A stretch of 45,633 bases of DNA, taken from the NCBI GenBank assembly GCA_026388215.1, contig JAPLKF010000012.1, positions 1-45,633 on the forward strand, given 5' to 3'. Under the pieces are notes generated by a model, which was not told the origin of the DNA, searched no databases, and worked only from the letters and a program-made list of their open reading frames with translations. The position numbers were made by a program, and so were the translations under genes. The number at the start of each line of letters is the position of its first letter. Positions within the stretch are counted from its first letter, which is position 1. Positions 25,546 through 34,132 of the stretch are shown piece by piece. The stretch comes from Pseudomonadota bacterium. Its GTDB lineage: Bacteria; Desulfobacterota; Syntrophorhabdia; Syntrophorhabdales; Syntrophorhabdaceae.

Positions 25546-27039
25546 CTATCCTTCAATTACAATCTTTAACTTCATCCTTGGATAGACTTTGCTGGTTTTC
25601 AAGTTGTTTGCTGATTTGATGGTTGCTACATCTACCCCGTATTTACTGGATATTGTTGATAGTGTTTCACCCTTCTTCACGATGTGGTAGGTTTTAGTGG
25701 TCTGCTGTTCAGGCTTATCCGGTCTATCGGGTTTCTCTGATTTCGTAAGTGAAGCAGTCTTTACCTCGGTGTTCTCCTTCTTCACATTCTTTGCAACCGC
25801 TGTTTTTTTAGAAGGCGTTGAAAATCTCGGTATGTTTAAAACCATACCAGGCCTTAATTTTAATCCTTCCTCACAATCGTTTACCAGATAAATATCTTCC
25901 TGTTTCACTCCGTATCTCTTCAGAATTTTCGCCAGGGTGTCTTTCTTTTTGACCTTATAAGCCACCACATCCCTTACCTTCCTCTCCTTGCTCAGTGCAA
26001 TTTCGAGATTCCTATTAAATTCTTCCAAATTCACGGGAGATGACAGTTTGATGGCATAATTATCCATCTTCGGTGGTGTTATTCCCCTTAAGATTTCAGG
26101 GTTGTACGATTTCAATTCAGATAAATCCATAGAGTTTGCCTTTGCTATAGCCGAGAGTGGGGTTGCACCCGGAACCTTTATTTCAATAAATCTTATGGGG
26201 TCGTCATACTTTATACTGCCAAAACCAAATTTTTCTGGATCCTTGGCAATTATTGCCGCAGCAATAAGTTTCGGGATATACTCCCTTGTCTCCCTTGGAA
26301 GGGCATTATACTTCGCAAGCTCCCAGAAATCGTTTGTATTGTGCTTTTCAATCGCCCTTTCTACCCTCTTTTCACCTGCGTTATAACCTGCTGCCGCAAG
26401 ATACCAGCATCCGAATTGATTGAAAAGGTCTTTTAAATATTTTGCCGCTGCAACAGTAGACTTTTCAGGGTCCTTTCTTTCATCTATCCAGTAATTCACC
26501 TTAAGTCCATATCTTCCACCCGTTGAGTAAATAAACTGCCATGGTCCGCATGCCTTAGCGCGAGAATACGCCTTGGGGTTAAAACCACTTTCTATCATGG
26601 CAAGATAGACAAGGTCTTCAGGCATGCCATGTTCCTTTAATATCTCCTTTATAATGGGGACATAGTACCTTGCCCTTTTTAACCAGTTCACGAAAACCTT
26701 TCTTTTTTCTGTGGTGAAATATCCTATATAATATTTAACAGCATCGTTAAATACAATGGGTATGTCAAAATCTTCGAATGTATCATGTTCTAAAAGTGAT
26801 ATTATATCATCTTCATCATCAATATTTTGTTCTCCATTTTTAACTGAAGTGATATTTTTTTTGTCGACGGTGCTTAACCTTTTTGACACTTCACCCTTTG
26901 ATGTTTGAACGGGGTCTTCTTTATCTAAAAGAGTTTCACTTTCAAGATAGGGGGTACTACCAATTGTGACAACCTGTCCGCTTGTTGCACATCCTGCCAA
27001 AAATAATAAAGCGACAACGATTATAGTTATCCTTTTCAT
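25546..27039 (-). CDS. mltD: Membrane-bound lytic murein transglycosylase D
   Basis: A 497-residue lipoprotein that cleaves peptidoglycan glycan strands. The signal peptide ends in the lipobox LAGC with Cys17. The SLT domain starts near residue 145 with the catalytic glutamate in AMIESGFNPKA, followed by GPWQFIYSTGGRYGL and AAAGYNAGE. Two LysM-type segments lie near 358-405 (YKVKKKDTLAKILKRYGV) and 450-495 (YHIVKKGETLSTISSKYGV). A Lys/Pro-rich linker separates them. This matches MltD in order and length. It is the last gene before the convergent gap. Confidence 0.93.
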   Translation of the reverse strand: MKRITIIVVALLFLAGCATSGQVVTIGSTPYLESETLLDKEDPVQTSKGEVSKRLSTVDKKNITSVKNGEQNIDDEDDIISLLEHDTFEDFDIPIVFNDAVKYYIGYFTTEKRKVFVNWLKRARYYVPIIKEILKEHGMPEDLVYLAMIESGFNPKAYSRAKACGPWQFIYSTGGRYGLKVNYWIDERKDPEKSTVAAAKYLKDLFNQFGCWYLAAAGYNAGEKRVERAIEKHNTNDFWELAKYNALPRETREYIPKLIAAAIIAKDPEKFGFGSIKYDDPIRFIEIKVPGATPLSAIAKANSMDLSELKSYNPEILRGITPPKMDNYAIKLSSPVNLEEFNRNLEIALSKERKVRDVVAYKVKKKDTLAKILKRYGVKQEDIYLVNDCEEGLKLRPGMVLNIPRFSTPSKKTAVAKNVKKENTEVKTASLTKSEKPDRPDKPEQQTTKTYHIVKKGETLSTISSKYGVDVATIKSANNLKTSKVYPRMKLKIVIEG

Positions 27040-27134
27040 TCTCCCCCGATAATAAGCAAAAATGATACCAAACTCATTACCTTGATAATAAAGGTTAAAC
27101 CCTTATCATGTCAACAAAAAAATGTGTTTTTACG

Positions 27135-28055
27135 CTACCCCAGTGTTTTTCCATTGAGTTCCCTGTAACCATTTGCAAATTCATAGGCCTTCATCCTCTT
27201 TTTGTTCTCCAGCTGCACTTCCTTTATAACCAATGCCCCATTGTGGGTAGACACATAAATTCCATCTTTACTCACACCAGAAACTACACCGGGACCCTCT
27301 TTTCCGTCATAGCCTTTCATCTCTCCATCAAATATCTTCAGTATCCTCCCATCCAGAAATGTGTAGGCTGTCGGCCAGAGAACGAGGGCCTTTATCTGTC
27401 TCACTATCTCCATTGCCCCTGCATACCAGTCTATCCTGCCCATCTCCTTCGTGATGATAGGTGTGTATGTGGCTTCTTCATGGTTCTGTACAATACCATC
27501 TTCCATGCCAAAATTACCTACCCTTTCAATAAAACCCGGAAGTATTTCAGAAGCCCTTTTCGAAAGCCTTTCAGACAGGGTAATCATATTATCTTCCCTT
27601 TTAATCACCATATTTTCCTGATAAAGAATATTACCGGCATCCATCTTTTCATTCATCCTGATTAGCGTGATACCTGTTTCCTCTTCCCCATTCCATATTG
27701 CCCACTGGATAGGTGATGGGCCTCTATACTTGGGAAGCAGCGAGGGATGAACGTTTATTGCACCGATAATCGGTAAATCCAATGCCCATTTGGGGACAAT
27801 AAGACCAAAAGAGGCTACAACAAACAATTCGGGTTTCAATTGCTCAAGCTGGCGGGCTGATTCATCCTTGAAGGACTCTATTTCTATTAATGGGAGGTGC
27901 ATATCAAGGGCAGCCCTTTTAACCTCATTATCTTCAAATATATAACCCCTGCCCTTCGGCTTTGCCTTTTTTGTGACCACACATATTACAGAATGAGAAA
28001 TTGATTTTAATGCAGGCACTGAAAAGCTTGAAGAACCGAAGAAAACTATGTTCAT
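27135..28055 (-). CDS. fmt: Methionyl-tRNA formyltransferase
   Basis: A 306-residue Fmt, which formylates initiator Met-tRNA. The N-terminus MNIVFFGSSSFSVPAL is typical. The catalytic region INVHPSLLPKYRGPSPIQWA holds the conserved Asn and His, and MDAGNILYQ carries the Asp. The start overlaps the end of def by 4 bp, the classical def-fmt pair. Confidence 0.94.
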   Translation of the reverse strand: MNIVFFGSSSFSVPALKSISHSVICVVTKKAKPKGRGYIFEDNEVKRAALDMHLPLIEIESFKDESARQLEQLKPELFVVASFGLIVPKWALDLPIIGAINVHPSLLPKYRGPSPIQWAIWNGEEETGITLIRMNEKMDAGNILYQENMVIKREDNMITLSERLSKRASEILPGFIERVGNFGMEDGIVQNHEEATYTPIITKEMGRIDWYAGAMEIVRQIKALVLWPTAYTFLDGRILKIFDGEMKGYDGKEGPGVVSGVSKDGIYVSTHNGALVIKEVQLENKKRMKAYEFANGYRELNGKTLG

Positions 28056-28549
28056 TTCCCGCTTTTTGTATATTTCTTCTTAAAGAGGTTTCTCTTTATC
28101 GGACTCAGATAGTCAATAAAGAGGATACCGTTCAGGTGGTCTATCTCATGCTGGAAGGCCCTCGCCAATTGACCTTCACAGAACATCTCGAATGGCTTTT
28201 CCTTTAACGTTACGCCCTTCACCAGAACATTCTTCGCCCTCTTCACAAATTCATAAAAACCAGGCACACTCAAGCACCCCTCCTCAGTAATAACTTCAGA
28301 CTCCATTGTAACAATTTCCGGGTTAAAAAGTATAATGGGTTCGTTTTCCTTATTTAAATGGGTATCTATTACAATAAGCCTGATAGGCACTCCAACCTGG
28401 TTAGCGGCAAGTCCAGCACCATTCGACAGCCTCATTGTCTCTATCATGTCTCCCGAGAGCCTTATTATTTCATCTGTGACCTTTTTTATTGCTACGGCCT
28501 TTTTCCTGAGTACAGGGTCTGGATACGTTTTAATCTTTATAAACGCCAT
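28052..28549 (-). CDS. def: Peptide deformylase
   Basis: A 165-residue metalloenzyme that removes the formyl group from new proteins. All three motifs are present: GAGLAANQVG (44-53), EGCLSVP with the metal-ligand Cys92, and QHEIDHL with ligands His134 and His138 and catalytic Glu135. It is cotranscribed with fmt. Confidence 0.95.
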   Translation of the reverse strand: MAFIKIKTYPDPVLRKKAVAIKKVTDEIIRLSGDMIETMRLSNGAGLAANQVGVPIRLIVIDTHLNKENEPIILFNPEIVTMESEVITEEGCLSVPGFYEFVKRAKNVLVKGVTLKEKPFEMFCEGQLARAFQHEIDHLNGILFIDYLSPIKRNLFKKKYTKSGK

Positions 28550-28605
28550 GCTATATTTTTAAATCATATTACTGCGTTAGTCAACCATTCTATTGATTCC
28601 GGAGG

Positions 28606-29352
28606 ATGACATTTCCTCGCCATAAGCTGTATAATCTTCCCATGAGATGTCTTGTTGGTACCTCTGGCTGGCAGTACTCGCACTGGAAGGGCATTTTTTA
28701 CCCTGAAGGTCTCAAATCAGCTGACTGGCTATCCTTCTATGCACAACATCTCAACACCATTGAGATCAACGTGACCTTCTACAGGGATGTAAAGGCTTCA
28801 ACATATAAGAAGTGGTACAGCACAGTGCCCGATGGTTTTTTGTTTTCCCTCAAGATGTCAAGGTTTATTACCCATATAAAGAGGCTTAAAATAGAAAGCA
28901 CCTCAATAGCCCGTTTTATGGAAAATACTTCCGTCCTTCAGGATAAGCTTGGTGTAATTCTGATACAGCTTCCGCCGGGACTTAAATTTGACGAAAAGCT
29001 TATGCATGACTTTCTTGAGATGCTGGATAAGGGGTTCAAATACACGATAGAAGTGCGTCATAACACCTTCATTAATGATACATTTTTTTCGCTCCTCAAA
29101 GAGAAGGGCATTGCCCTGTGCATAGCGGATACTGCAGGCAGGTTCCCTTACTGTGAGGAAATCACCGCTCAGTTTGTCTACATAAGGCTCCACGGTGCAG
29201 AGAGGCTCTATGCATCAAATTACAGCGATAGAGAACTGCGCATATGGAGAGACAGGATACTTCTATGGGGAAAGGATACCTTTATCTACTTTGATAATGA
29301 TTTTATGGGCTATGCAGTTAAGAATGTGATCGCCTTGAAAAAGATGCTTTGA
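28606..29352 (+). CDS. DUF72 (YecE-like) protein
   Basis: A TIM-barrel DUF72 protein of 236-248 residues. CLVGTSGWQYSHWKGIFYPEGL, the NTIEINVTFYR segment and FSLKMSRFITH are the family marks; the C-terminal YIRLHGAERLY and YFDNDFMGYAVKNV complete the pattern. The biochemical role is not established. The listed ATG at 28606 has GGAGG directly abutting it, which is too close. The ATG at 28642 (MRCLVGTSGW) aligns better with the family start but has no clear ribosome site. It is divergent from def. Confidence 0.88.
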   Translation: MTFPRHKLYNLPMRCLVGTSGWQYSHWKGIFYPEGLKSADWLSFYAQHLNTIEINVTFYRDVKASTYKKWYSTVPDGFLFSLKMSRFITHIKRLKIESTSIARFMENTSVLQDKLGVILIQLPPGLKFDEKLMHDFLEMLDKGFKYTIEVRHNTFINDTFFSLLKEKGIALCIADTAGRFPYCEEITAQFVYIRLHGAERLYASNYSDRELRIWRDRILLWGKDTFIYFDNDFMGYAVKNVIALKKML

Positions 29353-29426
29353 TACTGAGTATCTTATGTTATTTAATGACCTCCGGCATTATCATCCACC
29401 CATAATCTTCACAAAGGTATTTCCCC

Positions 29427-30032
29427 TCATTCATCGAGAAAATTAATGACCTCGCCATCCGGTATAGGTCGCATTTTCCCTCCCTGATTCATATCACGCA
29501 CCATGCCTGCTTCAATCACAGCATCGTCTGTATAACCCCGCTTTTCCCAGAATCCAGGAAGATAGTAATCCATCAGTTCTATCTTCACAACACTCTTTGC
29601 TGATTTATAGCCCCACAGGTAGGGACAGAATACCCTCATAGGACCCCCATAATCCTCATCCAGATATTCCCCATCAAATTCATAAGCCAATAGGGTTCTT
29701 TCCCTGAGAGCCACATTGATAGAGATTGATGTATCGTATATTTTCCTCATTGACCAGAAACGGACATATTTTACAGAATGTACTGCATTCACTGCCTCCA
29801 GCATATCCGAGACCTTTATCCCGCCCCATCTCCCCCGAACTGAAAACCTGGTGACACTCGTAAGACGGGCATCGGCAATAGTTTTGGGCATTTTAGAGAA
29901 TTCCTGCCAGGTGAAAGTTTTCGGTTCTTTACACAATCCTTGAACCTCAATCTTCCAGCTCTCGCGGTCTAAAATGCCTGGATGACCCTCTACCCAGAAT
30001 ACCGGCACATTTAACCTTTTTAACTTGCTCAT
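29427..30032 (-). CDS. Sulfite-oxidase-fold (Oxidored_molyb) protein lacking the Mo-ligand Cys
   Basis: A 201-residue cytosolic protein of the molybdopterin-binding sulfite oxidase family (YuiH/YedY-like). Family marks are the VQGLCKEPKTFTWQEFSKMP start, SVTRFSVRGRWGGI in the middle, and GGPMRVFCPYLWGYKSAKSV towards the end. Where homologues read HCVT(R/G)WS with the cysteine that binds molybdenum, this protein reads TSVTRFS: the ligand is serine (codon AGT). Either the protein has altered chemistry or it is inactive. No signal peptide or membrane partner is visible. It stands alone, divergent from a very small ORF and the lectin gene. Confidence 0.82.
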   Translation of the reverse strand: MSKLKRLNVPVFWVEGHPGILDRESWKIEVQGLCKEPKTFTWQEFSKMPKTIADARLTSVTRFSVRGRWGGIKVSDMLEAVNAVHSVKYVRFWSMRKIYDTSISINVALRERTLLAYEFDGEYLDEDYGGPMRVFCPYLWGYKSAKSVVKIELMDYYLPGFWEKRGYTDDAVIEAGMVRDMNQGGKMRPIPDGEVINFLDE

Positions 30033-30075
30033 GGGTTTACCTCCCTACCATTCACATTCTCACCTATAAGGAACC

Positions 30076-30177
30076 ATGCTCCCTTCATATTATGACCTTT
30101 TTTCTATGATACCAGATGTCCTGGACGAAGAGAACAAGCTTATTTTCCTGAATCCCTATCCTTACAAAAATAAATAG
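30076..30177 (+). CDS. Possible 33-residue protein
   Basis: ATG at 30076, preceded by AAGGA, opens a 33-codon frame rich in aromatic and acidic residues, ending NPYPYKNK. It lies in the 224-bp gap between the sulfite-oxidase-like gene and the lectin gene, where nothing else is visible. It could be a real micro-protein, a fragment of a lost gene or chance. Confidence 0.25.
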   Translation: MLPSYYDLFSMIPDVLDEENKLIFLNPYPYKNK

Positions 30178-30256
30178 AATAAAAAGGTATGGTATTTCCC
30201 TCTCCTATATTGTAATACTATTTTCATTATTTCAAATACCATATAAGGGGGTTCAA

Positions 30257-30694
30257 ATGCGTAAAAAAAGAATCTTTCTTGCAGTTTGTGCGGTTTCTAT
30301 GGTTATCGGTGTATTCTTTCTCACAAACAACGCCTTTTCCTTGCCCGATGGAAGCTATCAACAAACCTGTAAGAATTGTACTGACGATGGCAATACGTTA
30401 AGGTGTGATTGCAGCTACAAGGGCAAATTCAAATCCACATCTCTCGCCTACAAAATCTGTGAAAGTGGCCAAATCTGGAATGATAAGTCAAAGTTGAGAT
30501 GTACACCTCAGGGGAGCTTCAAGAGATCCTGTAGCAATATCTCCTGGAACGAGAATTTCTTAACAGCTATTTGCAAAAGGATACAAAAAGGTAAGACGAT
30601 CCCGAATTCTGGTTTTAACTACAACGCATGTATCAATAATGGTCAGGACATTACAAACTGTGATGGTTCTTTGCGATGCGGTGGCTGTAACTAA
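30257..30694 (+). CDS. Exported cyanovirin-N (CVNH) domain protein
   Basis: A 145-residue protein with a signal peptide (Lys/Arg start, hydrophobic core, cleavage near 28 in NNAFS|LPDGS). The mature part repeats the CVNH pattern twice: GSYQQTCKNC ... LRCDCSYKGK, then GSFKRSCSNISW ... LTAICKR, and closes with NCDGSLRC, matching the IDGTLK end of cyanovirin-N. CVNH domains bind mannose-rich glycans. Extra cysteines (near 40, 52, 143) exceed the four of cyanovirin, suggesting added disulfides. The two ArnT-like enzymes 5-9 kb away could make surface glycans, but a link is only speculation. Confidence 0.85.
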   Translation: MRKKRIFLAVCAVSMVIGVFFLTNNAFSLPDGSYQQTCKNCTDDGNTLRCDCSYKGKFKSTSLAYKICESGQIWNDKSKLRCTPQGSFKRSCSNISWNENFLTAICKRIQKGKTIPNSGFNYNACINNGQDITNCDGSLRCGGCN

Positions 30695-30751
30695 CAACTG
30701 AATATGAAATATGGTCTTTGAACACCACTTGACGAGAAAAAGGATAAAACA

Positions 30752-30865
30752 ATGTCACAGGCAAAAAAGGATGATAGAGTGAAGGTCCACCCGAAAGATG
30801 GCTATGGCCAGTATAAACAAGAGCTTATTGGTGTTGCTCAAAGATCAAAAATACCTCTCTATTGA
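30752..30865 (+). pseudogene. FKBP-type prolyl isomerase remnant with internal deletion
   Basis: A 37-codon frame with an AAGG ribosome site. Its first 13 residues (MSQAKKDDRVKVH) match the start of SlyD/FKBP-type isomerases. The rest (PKDGYGQYKQELI, QRSKIP) matches the flap region some 60 residues further on in that family. The middle, with the beta-strands of the catalytic domain, is missing without a frame change, and a stop follows soon after. It is best read as a decayed gene. Confidence 0.65.
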
Positions 30866-30872
30866 CATATTT

Positions 30873-30920
30873 AAGGCGCCTTCATATCGGATAGTAGGAA
30901 GACGCCTTGTCATTTTTGTT
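30873..30920 (+). terminator. Intrinsic terminator after the FKBP remnant
   Basis: AAGGCG (30873-30878) plus CTTC (30880-30883) pair with GAAG (30898-30901) and CGCCTT (30903-30908), with one mismatch. A T-rich tail starts at 30909. It probably ended the lectin / isomerase transcript. Confidence 0.7.
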
Positions 30921-31010
30921 TCGGATGCTTTATAAAATATATGCGTATCCCCGCTTCTTATGATGGTTCCCCGGAGAATGGTAGTACCTTTTTATCTTTA
31001 AACTGCAGCC

Positions 31011-31121
31011 TTAGTATAACTCTTCCACTTTGACAAATGCACAATTTTTTTCTTTATCGAGAAATTTGCACCAACTCCCGCATTCTCTATCGATATATGG
31101 ACACCTCTTATGCTCTGTCAT
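31011..31121 (-). CDS. 36-residue cysteine-rich protein
   Basis: ATG at 31119-31121 follows GGAAGGA 6-8 bp upstream. The peptide has four cysteines in the pattern CPYIDREC, then GSWCKFL and NCAF, as expected for a small metal-binding or Fe-S/zinc-knuckle protein. No family is recognised with certainty. It is divergent from the transglutaminase-like gene whose start lies 169 bp away, so the gap would carry both promoters. Base 30909-31010 holds nothing else I can name. Confidence 0.5.
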   Translation of the reverse strand: MTEHKRCPYIDRECGSWCKFLDKEKNCAFVKVEELY

Positions 31122-31289
31122 GTTATTTCCTTCCGGACTTTTCGCCAGCCTTTTATGTTTTACCAGATTATTGCAGGAAAAGAAAGTTGTCTAAACCTTT
31201 GTAGTATACAATTGACACTTAAGCAGGGTTTTCTATATACTGGACACAAGGCCATTCTGAAGAAACAAGGAATTAGGAAAGGAGAAGTC

Positions 31290-32813
31290 ATGAGAAAAAT
31301 AAGACAGATATACGTGGTAATGGCAGTATTTATTGTCTCTCTGTTCGTGATACAAACATTCGCCTTTGCCACTTTCGCAAGTAGTGGAGATACACAGTAT
31401 GCAGAGGCAGAACAGTTCGAAACAAAGGCATATTACCAAAAAGCCCTCGAGCTATATAAGGCTGCCAGGTCGCAGTATTTAAAAACAGGCAATGCTGTAA
31501 AAGCCCAGATGTGCCGCGATAAAATATTCAAGATGACTGCGATTCTTATAGAGTTTCCTTTTAGCGAAGAACAGGCGATGGCAAAGTTAAATGAGGTATT
31601 TGAAGGCTTTTCCGCAGAAGAAAAAAAGGCGCTTATTGGCAAGCTTAAAGGTGAACGAGTGATAATCGACGGCAATCCCCGTTATTTCGAGCAATTCACA
31701 TCGAATATCCTTTTCAGGCATCCCGAACTTAGAAAAAGGCTTCCAAAAATATACGAACATTATAACGTAATTGCGAAAAAGTACGGCGATATCATATTCA
31801 GGCAGCTCGATAACACATACATGCTAAAACAATGGAATTCATACATCAACCCTCAAACGTACATTGCAGATGTGAAGGTCGACATCCCGAGGAAGGAACT
31901 TCCTGAAAAAGGGATATACAGGCTCTGGATTCCTGTGCCAATACTACTCGATTCCCAGAGGGATGTAAGGGTCATTTCCATTGAACCACAAAAATATCTT
32001 AAAAGGACCCCTCAGCTCGATTATGACATCGGGAGCGCCTATTTTGAAATTCCCCTTGATACGGTAAAGGAAGACATCCACATCTCCATGAAATACTCAT
32101 TCACTCACTACGAGCAGTATTTCACCGTTGACCCGGGAAACGTTGGTGAATACGACAGGACATCCGAACTCTACAGGCATTACACCTCATCGAGTGACAA
32201 CATCATCGTGAATCCGGAGATAAAGAGGAAAGCCCTTGAGATGGTTGGCAACGAGAAAAACCCGTACCTACAGGCAAAAAGGATATATTATGAAGTGGTA
32301 AACAAATACCGGTACAGCTATATGCCCCATCTGTACCTTTATGAGACGCTTAAGCCAGAATCGCTCTTTGTTTTGGAGAATGGCTATGGCGACTGTGGCT
32401 CACAGTCAATGATTTTTGCTGCTCTCTGCCGCTCCATAGGGATTCCCGCCAGGGCAATCGGAGGGATGCTACTTACCCCCGGGTCACCCTCGACACATTT
32501 CTGGGCTGAATTCTATATCCCCAACTACGGCTGGATACCTGTTGATCCAACGATAGACGAGGTTGTGCTCTATTCAGACGAACTGACAGAGGGTGAGCGG
32601 AAGAAGGTGCATGAGTATTTCTTCGGTCACCTGGACAACCGGAGGATGGTAATCCAGAAGGATGCGGACGTACCTGTCGAGCCGAGGGAGAGGGAAAGGT
32701 CTGTCTTTAACACAACCCTCCAGATACCAAAAGCAGAGTGTGAGACAATGGAGGACCTCCCCATCATACCCGCACTGAAAGGTTATGATATTACAATCGA
32801 GACGCAGTATTAA
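31290..32813 (+). CDS. Exported transglutaminase-like protein
   Basis: A 507-residue protein. Residues 1-27 form a signal peptide (AFA near 25-27), and the start is the ATG at 31290 after AGGAGAAG; the frame stays open 60 codons upstream but that part lacks a ribosome site. Residues about 35-70 look like one TPR-type helical pair (YYQKALELYKAARSQY). The transglutaminase/protease core lies near 365-425: Cys369 in GDCGSQSM, His403 in THFWAEFY and Asp419 in PVDPTID form the triad. Such proteins act outside the cytoplasm as peptidases or amidases; the substrate is unknown. Confidence 0.85.
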   Translation: MRKIRQIYVVMAVFIVSLFVIQTFAFATFASSGDTQYAEAEQFETKAYYQKALELYKAARSQYLKTGNAVKAQMCRDKIFKMTAILIEFPFSEEQAMAKLNEVFEGFSAEEKKALIGKLKGERVIIDGNPRYFEQFTSNILFRHPELRKRLPKIYEHYNVIAKKYGDIIFRQLDNTYMLKQWNSYINPQTYIADVKVDIPRKELPEKGIYRLWIPVPILLDSQRDVRVISIEPQKYLKRTPQLDYDIGSAYFEIPLDTVKEDIHISMKYSFTHYEQYFTVDPGNVGEYDRTSELYRHYTSSSDNIIVNPEIKRKALEMVGNEKNPYLQAKRIYYEVVNKYRYSYMPHLYLYETLKPESLFVLENGYGDCGSQSMIFAALCRSIGIPARAIGGMLLTPGSPSTHFWAEFYIPNYGWIPVDPTIDEVVLYSDELTEGERKKVHEYFFGHLDNRRMVIQKDADVPVEPRERERSVFNTTLQIPKAECETMEDLPIIPALKGYDITIETQY

Positions 32814-32831
32814 CTATACAGAATAATCCTC

Positions 32832-32945
32832 TATAGATTCCCACGGGCAAGCCCGTGGGAATCTATACAGCGAACACCGTGAGCGAGAGGGGGAGGCTCT
32901 GCGGGCTTTGCCGGTGGAGGGGGCGACGCAAGCCCCAGTAATAGA
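32832..32945. repeat. 17-bp perfect palindrome with GC-rich tail
   Basis: Arms at 32832-32848 and 32851-32867 are perfectly complementary around AA. No T-run follows. Instead a GC-rich stretch to about 32938 contains GGGGC / GCCCC, another short hairpin. The composition differs sharply from the AT-rich surroundings, so this may be an inserted miniature or REP-like element rather than a plain terminator. Confidence 0.55.
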
Positions 32946-32947
32946 TT

Positions 32948-33190
32948 TTAGTTGAGTATATTAAAGTACGCCGTGATCCTCCGCTTGCATACCGGACACA
33001 AAGGTTCTATCAGGGTGAAGGTCTTTCCGAAGACATCCACTTCCCTGAAGAAAACCCCCGGCGCATCGTAGAGTTCTTTTTCGTTATAAACCTTACCGCA
33101 CACACAGGCCGGAATCTCCTGACGGATTGTCTTTCCATGGAACACCTTATCTGCATATATCGTAATTAAATGTCTTTCTTCTGCTGTCAT
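32948..33190 (-). CDS. Small putative zinc-binding protein
   Basis: An 80-residue protein from the ATG at 33188-33190 (MTAEERHLITIY); the frame continues upstream to a TTG at 33277 but that part does not look coding. Two cysteine pairs (CVC near 29-31 and CPVC near 65-68) suggest a zinc ribbon. No ribosome site stands out. I do not recognise a family. Confidence 0.5.
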   Translation of the reverse strand: MTAEERHLITIYADKVFHGKTIRQEIPACVCGKVYNEKELYDAPGVFFREVDVFGKTFTLIEPLCPVCKRRITAYFNILN

Positions 33191-33361
33191 ACTATAAATA
33201 TAACACCGGTTTTGATGTTGTGCAACACCTATAAAAATCCCTTTACCGTATAACCCCATGAGGTAATTAAGGGACAAAAATGTTATGGTTCAAGCTCTGA
33301 CTCCAATTATGTTTCCAAGGGATTGAGTGAAAAGTAAAGATGTGATCTTTAATAATTTCCA

Positions 33362-34132
33362 TTATTTTCTAAATATTCCCTTCAGCTTTTCCGTTGCTGA
33401 CCCAACTTCTTTCTGCACACCTTTACCCACATCCCTCGATGCGGAATCGGCTGCCTTGAGTCCTTCCTGAAAAGCTTTGGTTACGGCTGAAGAGGTGATC
33501 TTCTCATATAGCCTCGCGAAAACCTCACTAAACGCCTCCGCAGGGGACTTACCATTCTTTCCAGTACCTAAATTCCTGAGGTGGAGTTCTGGAAGTGAGG
33601 CGCTTATACGCTGACCTGCAAGCCCGGGTACAACAAGATTGACTTTACCATCCTTTACGATGAAATTCCTTATCAGGATTTTCTTTTGTTTGCCCTCCTT
33701 GCTGGGTTCCTTCCTTGCTGTATCCTCGGTGCCCGTTTCCCTTTTGATATTTTCGAGAATGGCCTTGAAGTTGTCGGTGTTGCCCCTTCGCTCGTAGGTT
33801 ATCTCTGGACGAAGTAGCTCAATCCTGTCTATAATAATTGTATCAGAAGTTATGGATTTCTTTTCCAGATTAATAGAGATTAACGCCACAGTCATTGCCT
33901 CCGGCGATGTGAATCCCCGGGGGTTGCCGAGGTGAAAGTCTTTGAGCGTTGCCTTCCCGCCAAAAAGAGAAATGCTTACATTTCCCAGGCGGACCTCAGT
34001 CCTGGTGATCTTCGGGCCATAGACATTGACAGCCTCCCTGATGATAGGTCCGAGGTTAGAAACGAGGACTACAAAAAGGATCACAACGATCAGGACAAAG
34101 GCACCAGCACCAAGAAAAATCCATTTTTTCAT
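33362..34132 (-). CDS. AsmA-like membrane-anchored protein
   Basis: A 256-residue protein with one N-terminal membrane helix (about 5-27) and a periplasmic part. GPKITRTEVRLGNVSISLFGGKATLKDFHLGNPRGF is typical of the start of AsmA/DUF748-type proteins, which bridge or organise the outer membrane. The C-terminal 60 residues are helical and Lys/Ala rich. It is much shorter than AsmA or TamB, so it is a mini member of the group. A gene of its own, with no clear operon partner. Confidence 0.7.
   Translation of the reverse strand: MKKWIFLGAGAFVLIVVILFVVLVSNLGPIIREAVNVYGPKITRTEVRLGNVSISLFGGKATLKDFHLGNPRGFTSPEAMTVALISINLEKKSITSDTIIIDRIELLRPEITYERRGNTDNFKAILENIKRETGTEDTARKEPSKEGKQKKILIRNFIVKDGKVNLVVPGLAGQRISASLPELHLRNLGTGKNGKSPAEAFSEVFARLYEKITSSAVTKAFQEGLKAADSASRDVGKGVQKEVGSATEKLKGIFRK

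Noticed and set aside
31110-31289. Upstream extension of the transglutaminase-like gene
   Set aside because: The frame is open, but a proper ribosome site and signal peptide begin at 31290 and the extension overlaps a small minus-strand gene.
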